A stretch of 64,000 bases of DNA, taken from Turnera subulata (taxonomy: Eukaryota > Streptophyta > Magnoliopsida > Malpighiales > Passifloraceae). The stretch is from assembly GCA_028386065.3 (NCBI GenBank), contig JAKUCV010004427.1, positions 4,613 to 68,612 of the forward strand, read 5' to 3'. Shown here piece after piece: positions 47,820 through 57,882 of this stretch. Both the position numbers and the translations under genes were made by a program. A model generated the notes under the pieces. The model was given only the letters and a program-made list of their open reading frames with translations, did not search any database and was not told the DNA's origin. The stretch's first letter is position 1, and each line of letters opens with the position of its first letter.

Positions 47820-48974
47820 TCATGCAACCGAAATCCCCCTTTGAGTACCAAGATAATTGTTATAATTAAGGTGAATCTCTTTCGGCTTCCACGTAGTTCT
47901 TGCCTTCAAGATTCGTGATCCATCCTCAAGACAGAGCAAGTGCTCGAATTCCACCACATCATCATCTCCAGAGCCATTATTACCAGAGCTGTTCTTGACC
48001 ATTTTGGACATAGACTGAAGTACGCTATTCATATGACACTCTTTTCGATACCCCAAAGTTATAGCAGAAAGCTCATGGCATGCCATGAATGAGTGTGGAA
48101 TACTCTGTCAAGATGATCTTAGTATAAGTTACTTCAAAAGATCTTATTACAAATGATTAATACATTTAGAATGCAAATTAAAATACCCTCCTCGAAAATC
48201 CAGTCGATGTATTTGACATGGTTCACATGCAGATTTAGGTCTATCTCTGTCCATCCAGGCTACAGTTCAAGAAAATATAATTATAAGGTTAGGTCTTAAT
48301 GTTAAGTGTTAGATTATGTCATCAAGCTGCACTAGTGTGATGTATGATCACGCTGCATTAGAGTGGTCAAGTCATTAGTGTGAGTTAGTGGAGAATAATC
48401 AAACTGTGTGGTTAGTCCCATCAACTTAAGTGTGTTAGGTAAGTGTGCAAGTTGTGTGTGTTTTTTTTATTATTGTAATGTTCAAACATCGATGTTCTTG
48501 TGATTACTCTGAATTGTTTGAAGATCAAAGAAAAACATTAAGGACAGTCCAAATAATCTATATGTAGGTATTAAAATTAGGGGTAATTAATTAATTATCT
48601 GAAAGACTTACCTTTAAACCTGTGCAGACATAATCTGCTGTGTTGATATCAACCTGATACCTACTTTTGATATCACTCCGGAAGATGGAAACATCATCTG
48701 TTAAAGACAGACCAATCTCATCCCTCACTGACTGTACAAGTTTGGCCAGTTTCCTAGTTTTCTTGTTCATCATCACGTAAACACTGCACCATAACCACAT
48801 ATATATTTTGCAGATTATTTTTCCCGAAGACTAATTAATTAATAAGTCTACTAAACAAATTTATAACTAGAAGAAACCTCATCTATGATATAATGCTACC
48901 AGTTTGCTCGAATCAGAACTTCGCCTGTCCTCTCATCGTATAACAGCCAGTTACGACCAATACCATTTCTATCC

Positions 48975-49375
48975 AGTAAAAAGTTTTTTCTATCCTTACA
49001 CTTTGTCAATTTCGTATTTGTTGTCCCTCTTAGTTTATTTTCACGCATGTTGTCCCTCAACTTACAATTTACCGGGCCACATTGTCCATTTTACCCACTA
49101 CAGTAGGTCAATTATCGTGGTGCTGACACATGTCAATGAGGCCCGCAGGCTGCAATCTTTTTATTCTTTCTTTCATTAATTTTCTTTTTTTCCAAATTTG
49201 ATTTCTAAAACTCCTTTTTAATAAATCGGTTTTATAATAATAAAAAATAAATAAATCATAAAAAACATGCCATTTTTATTTTCTTGTCTTTTATTTTTAA
49301 CATTCTGCCTATTTTTTAACCATTTTTCTTTTTAAAAATTTTAATTTCTAAAACCCTATTAAATTAAAAAATTGG
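48975..49375. repeat. Left terminal inverted repeat of the long-TIR element
   Basis: Pairs with 50330-50720. Shared phrases include GTTGTCCCTCAACTTAC and CCCGCAGGCTGCAATC, followed by an AT-rich inner half. Confidence 0.85.
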
Positions 49376-50329
49376 TATTTTATTATTTATTTGCAAAAAA
49401 ATGTAGGGCCTACCCACTAAGCAAGGATGAATTACATTTTCTAACCGAATTACATTTATTTTCAGACTGAATTACATTTTTTAAAAAAAATCTGAATATG
49501 TTTTTTATAGAAAGATGTGGGAAGACCTCTCACATTTAAAAAAAAAAAATTGAACTTTGTCTCGCAGTCCTCGTTGGCATCGCCCACGCCGCCATCGGCA
49601 GCCGCAGTCTCCATCGATGGCTCTGCTTCAGTCGTCGCCGCTGTCACAGATCGGGGTGGTGCTATTGTGCTGGAGAGAGAGAGCACCGTTGCTGCATACA
49701 ACCATCGTGGGCGCCTCCGTTGTGGCTTGAACGGAGCACCACCTGCAAACATAATCCGCCGATGAACCCGCCTCTATGTCTTCTATTAATCACCATTGTG
49801 GTCGAAGCCACCGTCGCTGCAGTGAGGTGCCATAGCTCGTCCTCTCTCCTTTGTCCACCGTCGCAATGCTTCCGCCAATCATCGCAGGTGGCAGCAACCC
49901 CATCTACCGCCGGCTACACCACCAGGCTCCCGTTTCAATTCGTGAGCCACAACCCATGACCCTTCTTCCCACCACGAGATCCGTTGTCACATCCAACACG
50001 GCCACCAAGCCGATCGCAGCCCGCCGAAATGACCCTCAGCAACACCGCACGGATCTCGTAACCCTTCCCTACAGCAACGATGGTGGAGTCCTGGTACAGT
50101 GGGTTTGCAAATTTTTTTTTTATGTTAATGGGTTTTTGTTAATTGCTTTGGGAATTTAGGGGAGGAGTGGTTGGATTGCTTAGGGGTTGTGGATTTGCTT
50201 TAGAGCTTTGGGCTACTGGGTACTGAAGATGTGGGAGCTGCGGTGGTTGTGGCGGTTCTACATCGGAGGCTCGGGCTTGAAACTGGCGAGGTTTACTAAC
50301 GAGGTGTTGATGGGTTGGAAAAATCCCAC

Positions 50330-50720
50330 CCAATTTTTTAATTTAATAGGGTTTTAGAAATTAAATTTTTAAAAAATAGAAATGGTTAAAAAACGGGCAA
50401 AATGTTAAAAATAAAAGACAAGAAAATAAAAATGACTTGTTTTTTATGATTTTTTATTATTATAAAACTGATTTATTAAAAAAGGAATTTTAGAAATTAA
50501 ATTTGGAAAAAAAAGAAAATGAAAGAAAGAATAAAAAGATTGCAGCCTGCGGGCCCCATTGACACGTGTCAGCACCACGATAATCAACCTGTTGTAGTGG
50601 GTAAAATGGACAATGTGGTCCGGTAAATTGTAAGTTGAGGGACAACATGCGTGAAAATAAACGAAGAGGGACAACAAATACGAAATTGACAAAGTGTAAG
50701 GATAGAAAATACTATTTACT
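50330..50720. repeat. Right terminal inverted repeat of the long-TIR element
   Basis: Inverted partner of 48975-49375, ending in ACTATTTACT next to the exon-2 remnant of copy D. Confidence 0.85.
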
Positions 50721-51643
50721 CCCATGAAGGGTAGCGTTCCACTTCTATCTGCAAAGTATTGACCAACCCATACAAGGTCATTTCTACTCATCTCTACTGT
50801 CGAGCCAAGGCCTTGATCTAGTAGTCCTAGATGGTTTACATGGTCCAGTGAAGTATCCTGCAAAGCCAATATTTCACAATTAGAAAAGTAACTATGTATA
50901 GCATTATGGAAATTAGCGATCATAAAATGTTTGATTATGTAATAATATATAAGACCAAAAGAGAAGAACAAAAACCTGCAAATGGTGAACCAACGCGCCT
51001 ATTGACATTTTGCCTGTGCTGCCTATTTCGGAAGATCTAACAGTTACGTTTTGGCTGTAAACAACTCCATCCTGGAGAAGTCTTCCTCCAAAAGGATCAA
51101 CATTAATGTCTTCAAGCTTCATTGCTTTTGTCCTATCGCCGGAATATTCCTGCTGCTTTCTGTCATGTTCCTTGGTTGGTGCTGTTACTGACATTACATT
51201 ATTGCTGCTCATATATGGCTTCTTGCTTGTTCCTCTCCAAAACGCTGCCTTGTCGCGCCTTAAAGGGGCCAATGATGGAGGCGACAGCAAACGTATCGAT
51301 GCCAAAGACACGTTCATGGGAATTAACTCGACTGCAAGACATATTAACAACTGATCGATGACGAAAATATAGTTCCACAGAAGCTGCAATACAAAGAAAA
51401 ATTAATCCCAATGTGATTCATGGAAAATTAAGGACAAGAAAAGACAGTACAATTTGTTAGAATTACAAGAAGAGACAAGACGTACGGGACCTTTGATGAT
51501 ATCTTACAAAGTTTTTTGTATCCTGTGTGAAAAAACACACTTAGTTTTGATCACTTAATTGTTAGTGTTTAGTTGCAATGGTTCTCCTCTCTAATGACTA
51601 CCAACTCTTTGCAAATCTGTGCGTTAGCCCTTACTCCTCAAGC

Positions 51644-51653
51644 CTATTTATAG
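51644..51653 (-). promoter_or_regulatory. TATA box of copy D
   Basis: CTATAAATAG on the minus strand, same context (AGCC...GGCATC) as upstream of copy E. Confidence 0.6.
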
Positions 51654-52562
51654 GCATCTTCGCCCACCTAAAATATCGAATCTACTTTTTTTTTTTGGTA
51701 GAAAAATATATAATATTTCACTATTCAGCTAGGATCCCTTGGAGTTTAGTCACTTTCTTGCATGCTTTCCCATCTATGCAGCTACGTACGTGGAAATATC
51801 ATGTTCACATCTATGAATGTAACCTTTCATTCGAGGAATTATAATGAATGTAACTTTGACATTGAAAAAATTGTTGCCATCTAAATGCAACAATTTATGA
51901 TTATACATGACTTTTGAAAAAAATTGTTGACTTTAACTTTGAAGTTATACATGACTTCTCTAAATGCTTAAGACACCAATCGGCTAATTAATATTGGGGT
52001 TCAATCATGATTATGTGTTCTTCTTATAAAATTTTTCGTGTTACCATCACTATATACAGTAGGGTGTGCAATAAATTTGGGCCCGTAGAGCCTATGGATC
52101 AGCTAATCCTAGCTAGATCCTATGAAATTAATGTTTAACTTAAAAATCAATGTTGAAATCTGCTACTGTAATTGTATGTAGTTGAATACCATACCTCAAG
52201 TGGAAATGAAAACAAATATCACGATGAAAATATTTTAATGGTTGAAACTAAACTAACAAAAACTGCAGCGATTGCCAAATATACATTGGTTTGAAAGCTG
52301 ACAAATCTTGATTAATTTCACATATAGTACATCTCGTCTATGAGCTGCCATAGGCAGGCTTGCAGCAGTAGCCCATTGAACATGGAAATATTGATAGAAA
52401 GTCAGATTGAATATCTTCCACGAGAATTTAAGGGAAAGACTTCTAAGTGTGATCTTTTGTTGTTTGTGTTAGTAACTGGCTATAACAACTGCCTTAACTA
52501 GTTTATGATTTTTCATTGAGAAAACAGAAAACATGCCCTTGTATAAAAAAAAAACATTGAAC
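51654..52562. other. Upstream DNA of copy D
   Basis: No gene. 51670-51800 and 52185-52545 match the flanks of fragment F and copy C. It contains a single ancestral stretch where copy C carries the 43695-44600 insertion. Confidence 0.6.
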
Positions 52563-53205
52563 TTTTTTTTTTTATGCTAATTGTGAATTTTATTGATCAT
52601 CGTAAAACGATATACACTGATAGTCAATGAGGAATATGACTAGTAGGTATAAAACACTGCAGCAGGGAGAAGACTAACATAGTACAGCAGCTGGTATCTA
52701 TAATACAAAAACTCTCGTGGCGTGACTAGAGGCACTGAACCAGGATCATCAATGAACTTTCCATTGCTTAATTAAAGCATTCTGCAGAGGTTAAAACTGC
52801 AGCAATGTTATAAGGAAACTTAGGATGAATAGATTGGAACCATTTGACAGCTCTGGTTTATCGTGAGATCAAACAAGGAGTCCAAATGTGGCACCACGTA
52901 CACCATTAAAAAATCAGATTATTCCTAGCTATCTAAATGGACCAAAAAGCTGCATATCCAGTGATGATGAGCCAAGCATGATCCTTGCCGAGGCCTCAAC
53001 AGCAGTTCCAGGCCATTGATCAAACCATGTCAAGATATTGAACTCGGGGCAATCCAATGCACATCCCACCACCTGCATATGCGCTGCCAGAGCCTCCAGG
53101 AGAAGGAGCAGTGAAGAAGCAAGTGATTATGACATTCTATCTCAATGTTGCAAAGAGGGCAGAGTGCAGAAGCGGCTTGGATGATACCCGGCCCGTCTAA
53201 GTAAA
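52563..53205 (-). mobile_element. 5'-truncated LINE, 3' end with zf-RVT domain
   Basis: The minus strand ends in an A tail (T run 52563-52573). Its upstream part encodes ALCPLCNIEIE followed by CHNHLLLHCSFSWRLWQR and a stop at 53030-53032. This is the Cys/His zinc-binding domain (zf-RVT) found after reverse transcriptase in plant LINEs. The remaining 450 bp is 3' UTR. The 5' end (about 53205) is truncated, which is typical. No target duplication was identified. Confidence 0.75.
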
Positions 53206-53751
53206 TTGCTACGTGTTGCTATCCCGTTACGTAGAATCAGCCAGAGGAAACACTCAATTTTGGGAGGGACTTATATTTTATATAAGGAAAATCTACATGA
53301 TCATATATTTGACTGGACACTGGATGTTGGAGTTTAAGGAGGATGCAGTACGATCTACCACTGCAACCAATGCTAATTGGTATCTACATGATCATTTATA
53401 TATATCCAATCCTATCAACTTTTTTTCAATGATAGGTGCAACATTCTTTCAGAAAGTAAGAATATTATTCTTTGTTTGTTCTCTCACATTATTACATGCG
53501 TATAGCTAAATAAACTGAATTAGTACTAAAAAAGCTTAATATATAAACTGAAAAAACCAAAACAGAACGACTTTATTTTATTTATTTACGTAGATAATAA
53601 GATGCTTAAACATTTTATTCCTCCCCAAACACACTGATCGCACCCCAATATGCTTTCTAGTGGTTGCGTACGTAGCAAAACCAGCTCCATCACTTTGCTT
53701 TAATGATTACTTCATGCAAGCAAAATCCTCCTTCGAATACCAAGATAATTG
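53206..53751. other. 3' flank of copy E
   Basis: No gene. From about 53390 it matches the 3' flank of copy D (47525-47780). Confidence 0.6.
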
Positions 53752-55587
53752 TTATATACCATTAAGGTGAATCTCTTTTGGCTTCCACGTAGTTCTTGCC
53801 TTCAAGATTCGTGATCCATCCTCAAGACTGACCAAGTGCTCGAATTCCACCACATCATCATCTCCAGAGCCAATATGACCAGAGCTGTTCTTGACCATTT
53901 TGGACATAGACTGAAGCACACTATTCATATGACACTCTTTTCGATACCCCAAAGTTATAGCAGAAAGCTCATGGCATGCCATGAATGAGTGTGGAATGCT
54001 CTGTCAAGATGACCATAGTATATATAAGTTACTTAAAAAAATATTAATTATTCCAAATGATTAGTACACTTAGAATGCAAATTAAAATACCCACCTCGAA
54101 AATCCAGTCGATGTATTTGACATGGTTCACATGCAGATTTAGGTCCATGTCTGTCCATCCAGGCTGCAGTTCAAGGAAAAATATAAGGCAGGTCTTTATT
54201 TTAAGGACAGGCCATATAATCTATAGGCTAGCATAAAAAAAATATAATCCTATAGGTATTAAAATTTGGGGTAATTAATTATCTGAAAAGACTTACCTTT
54301 AAACTTGTGCAGACATAATCTGCTGTGTTGACATCAATCTGATACCTACTTTGGGTATCACTAGGGAAGATGGAAACATCATCTGTTAAAGACAGACCAA
54401 ACTCATCCCTCACTGACTGTACAAGCTTGGCCAGTTTCCTAGTTTTCTTATTCATCATCACGTAAACACTGCACCAGAACCAAACCCAACTTCAATATTT
54501 TGCAGATAATTTTCCATGAAGTCTATACCGAATAAGTATCCTAACGTAATTCTAATAATGTGAAACCACATCTATATATAATATAATGTTTGCATCAACT
54601 ATTTTTATAGGAAAAGAAAAGGAAAAAATGTTACCTGTTTGCTCGAATCAGAATTTCGCCTGTCCTCTCATCATATAGCAGCCAGTTACGACCAATACCA
54701 TTTCTACCAGATGAATATATCCAAGTGTTAAATGTAACAGTCTCGCCCCTGCACAGAACCCAATTAATATGTTATATCAATTTATTGCACTTTAAATTAG
54801 ATTAACCAACAAAGGTTAATGACTGTCGCGTCACAAAAACTTCAAATTTCTTTCTCATTAGTAAGGTCACTGCTTCTTATCATTTTGGTTGGGGAACCAC
54901 TGCAAAGGGATATATTACCATGAAGGGTAGCGTTCCACTTCTATCTGCAGAGTATTGACCACCCATACAAGGTCATTTCTACTCATCTCTACTGTCGAAC
55001 CAAAGCCTTGGTCCAGTAGTCCTAGATGGTTTACATGATCCAGTGACGTATCCTGCAAAACCAATATTTAAAAAAGAAAGCATTACGGATTAGCGATCAT
55101 AAAATGTTTGATTATGTAATAATATATAAGACCAAAAGAGAAGAACAAAAACCTGCAAATGGTGAACCAACGCCCCTATTGATATTTTGCCTGTGCTGCC
55201 TATTTCAGAAGATCTAACAGTTACGTTTTGGCTATAAATAACTCCATCCTGCAGGAGTCTTCCTCCAAAAGGATCAACATTAATGTCTTCAAGTTTCATT
55301 GGTTTTATCCTATCACCGGAATATTCCTGCTGCTTTTTCTCATGTTCCTCAATGTCTTCAAGCTTCATTGGTTTTATCCTACCAGAGGAATATTCCAGCA
55401 GCTTTTTCTCATGTTCCTTGGTGGGTGCTGTTACTGACATTACATTGCTGATCACATATATTGGCTTCTTGCTTGTTCCTCTCCAAAACGCTGCCTTGTT
55501 GCGCCTTAAAGGGACCGATGATGGAGGCGATAGCAAATGTGTCGAAGCCAAAGACACGTTCATGGGAATTACTCGACTGCAAGACAT
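53752..55587 (-). CDS. FATB-like: FatB-like acyl-ACP thioesterase, copy E (apparently intact)
   Basis: Six exons (55153-55587, 54919-55052, 54635-54748, 54297-54468, 54095-54163, 53752-54000), 1173 nt, 390 aa. The start MSCSRVIPMN is chosen by agreement with fragment F; the in-frame ATG 24 nt downstream is an alternative. A Ser/Arg-rich transit-peptide-like N-terminus is followed by two tandem 23-residue units (EHEKKLLEYSSGRIKPMKLE and EHEKKQQEYSGDRIKPMKLE). Then NVDPFGGRLLQDGVIYSQN, GFGSTVEM, RYPSWGET, SGRNGIGRNW, YVMMNKKTRKLAKLVQ, DLNLHVNHVKYIDWIFE (Asp-Asn-His) and YRKECHMNSVLQS (Glu-Cys), ending ARTTWKPKEIHLNGI. All introns are GT-AG. Likely a working plastid thioesterase; chain-length preference unknown. 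Confidence 0.88.
55282..55419. repeat. 69-bp tandem duplication in exon 1 of copy E
   Basis: Units 55282-55350 and 55351-55419, both starting AATGTCTTCAAG. It is in frame and adds 23 residues. Copy D has a single unit; fragment F breaks off inside its unit. Confidence 0.9.
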
Positions 55588-55962
55588 ATTGGCAACTGAG
55601 CGATGACGAGAGTATATATAGTTCCACAGAAGCTGCAATACAAAGAAATATCCCAATGAGATTCCTGGAAAATTAATTAAGGACAAGAAAAGACTATACA
55701 ATCTGTTAGAATTACAAGAAGTGATAAGACGGGATCTTGATGATAGCTTACAAAGTTTTTGTATCCTGTGTGAGAAGACACAAACTGAAAACACAGTTAG
55801 TTTTGATCACTTATAAGTGTTTAGTTGCAATGGTTCTCCTCTCTAATGGATGCCAGGAGATGTGTAATTATAGAAGAGCAAACAAAACACACCTTTGATA
55901 CCTAAGCCTTAATGACGACTAACTCTTTTGCAAATCTGTGCATTAGCCCTTCCTCCTCAAGC

Positions 55963-55972
55963 CTATTTATAG
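55963..55972 (-). promoter_or_regulatory. TATA box of copy E
   Basis: CTATAAATAG on the minus strand, 376 bp upstream of the chosen ATG. The distance leaves room for a leader intron. Confidence 0.6.
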
Positions 55973-57400
55973 GCATCTTCGCCCACCTAAAATAGCGAAT
56001 CAACTTTTTTTTGTAGAAAAATATATAATATTTCACTATTCAGATAGGATGCCTTGGAGTTTAGTCACTTCCTTGCATGCTTTCCCATCTACATAGCAGC
56101 TACGTACGTGGAAATATCATGTACAAGCCGCAATCAGGCTAATGGTGCCAAAGCAAAAAGGGGAAGAATCCCACAGAAACTGGAAAATCAAGGTAAACTG
56201 AACTAATTCATGCATGTTTCCATGAAGTATTATCCAAAAGAGACAAAAATAATCCCACAGAAAACTAAAATATAGGCAACTGAACTGGATCAGCTATCTA
56301 GCACCCAACAAAAGAATGATTATATGAAAAATATATAAAAATAAAAGGATCATTCCAAGAATATATATGGATGTTTCCTCTTTCCTTTCATTTTCACTTG
56401 GTTTGGATACAGTTGACTCCTTCAGCTCCACCCTTCTCGTTAGAAATTATCAACAATAAACAGTAGATATACATATACTGCTTATAAATACTGTCAAATT
56501 AAGTTGCCAATTTGGAAATTTAAGGTTCCAGCCACAAATAAACTACAAATACAATGCTCTATGCTCCTATTACCATCTGCTCTCGCTTGCAATGTTTTTT
56601 TATGGCCTCTTTATTATTTTTTTTTCCTTTATTTAGTTGCCTTTTTAATTTTGAGAATTGGCTGCAGTGGTTTGTCAAATCACTTTGGCATTTCCTGTTG
56701 TTTTAGGCCCACTTGTAACATTATTTTTCTTACATCAATAGTTTTTTTACCTTGACCTGCCTTCTCTAGTCTCTTTCTGCGGGTTTTGCCCCGGAACTTG
56801 AAATGGGTTTTTGTCTGGGATAGGTTATAAATAGCCCTGTATTACCACATCTTTAGATATTCTTGCGATTTCCTGCTGCATATTTTTGATCTAATAGACC
56901 GGCCAGTTTTGCTGGTTTCTTCTTTCAAGTAAACTGGCTTTGATCGTAAAAAAAATATTGGAAAAAGAATATTATACTAAAGCGACAAAATAAAAATATC
57001 AAAGCATCTTCCACACTCTCCTGGGCCTAACGTTGGGCTTCCGCGAGAGCAAAGGGGAGTGTAATAGCCCTCCGTTATATTAAAATGAGCCCGGCCCACT
57101 ATTATTTTTCCTCTAGCTCCTTATTTATCGATACCGTGATATCCAGTTACCATTTATCAACCCTTCCCCTCATAAGAAAAACTGCAATTTCCCCTTCTAC
57201 ACCAAAAGAAAGAACAGAGCTCTCCCTACGCCTCCCTACTGGCAGAGTATTCCAGAGTATCACAATATCAAAAAACTCCGACATTGCAAAAATTGAGAAA
57301 CCAAGAACCAGCCATCATTCATAAGGTATCGATGGACATATTCATTTCCAATGTAACGGGATAACTAATAACAAACGAAATCAACAATGGCTATTGATGA
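55973..57400. other. Intergenic between copy E and NAA15
   Basis: Left part is array upstream DNA (to about 56125). No gene recognised in the rest. At 57022-57098 there are site II cores (TGGGCC 57022, TGGGCT 57034, GGCCCA 57093), which look like part of a housekeeping-type promoter, followed by an 80-codon open frame (57085-57324) without known motifs. A short plus-strand transcript or non-coding RNA is possible but unproven. Confidence 0.4.
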
Positions 57401-57882
57401 ATTTGTAGCAAAATTTTTTTCCAGTATGGGATTATACATCAAATAAAGGCTAATAGAGTGGGTACAACAAGCTACATCAGCTCCATACGGAAATCGTCAT
57501 ATGCCAGATGCAGGACTCTACTCTGACTCCAGGACCAAATAAACCTCTAAGCGTTTCCAAGGACCATAAAGCCAACTCTAGACAAAGATCTCATCAGATC
57601 CAGAGTTCAATTAAAGAAAGCAACCCTAAAAACACAATTAAGCAGGTCATTATACACATTTGCTACGAAATGCATTCCCTAATTGGGCGAGGGAGAAGCA
57701 CGAAAAATGGTCGATTGGGATCTCAAACCAACAATGGAGAAGGATGCATACGACCCACAGAGCCTTCCCCAATCAGCATCAAGCAAATATAATTACCAAA
57801 GTAAATCCCCTTGTTGATGCCTGCTTTGTTATATGACCTACTCCATCGCATGTTAGTTAACGAAATTCATCCAAAATCATGC
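57401..57882 (-). other. Probable 3' UTR of NAA15
   Basis: Directly downstream of the NAA15 stop codon. No conserved reading frame on either strand. The end of the UTR was not fixed. Confidence 0.4.

Larger units (their letters stand above)
48975..50720. mobile_element. Long-TIR element (MULE/foldback type) with GC-rich cargo
   Basis: Terminal inverted repeats of about 400 bp (48975-49375 and 50330-50720) starting AGTAAA(A/T)AGT are about 90 % identical by eye. The 950-bp interior has a GC-rich core (about 49560-50090) that contrasts with the AT-rich host DNA and contains short open frames on both strands, none with a known domain. Long TIRs around foreign GC-rich sequence resemble a Pack-MULE. 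No 9-bp target duplication is seen; instead about 210 bp of copy D is missing at the site. No transposase is encoded. Confidence 0.8.
47820..51317 (-). pseudogene. FATB-like: FatB-like thioesterase copy D, disrupted
   Basis: Sister of copy E. Exons recognised: 1 (50976-51317), 2 (to 50857, partial), 3 (48897-48974, 3' half only), 4 (48612-48783), 5 (48191-48259), 6 (47820-48104). Lesions: an extra base in the MSC codon run of exon 1 relative to E (the downstream ATG at 51317 remains usable); a one-base insertion in exon 2 (AACCC for ACCC near 50764); replacement of the exon-2 donor, intron 2 and half of exon 3 by a 1.75-kb element; and loss of the exon-5 donor (GAG|GA instead of GAG|GT). Exon 4 and exon 6 (DLNLHVNHVKY in exon 5, YRKECHMNS in exon 6) remain clean, so inactivation looks recent or partial transcripts are tolerated. 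Confidence 0.9.

Noticed and set aside
49462..50159. Open frames in the GC-rich core of the long-TIR element as genes
   Set aside because: Low-complexity Ala/Ser/Pro/Arg translations on both strands, no domain, no splice support. Kept only as possible captured cargo.
22503..55587. Array assigned to FATA (oleoyl-ACP thioesterase) instead of FATB
   Set aside because: VDPFGGRLLQDG, the STPEM phrase and TADYVxxGLK wording fit FATB better than FATA (which has TEDGLSYKE and ATTTTM). The copies are divergent, so a separate subfamily remains possible.
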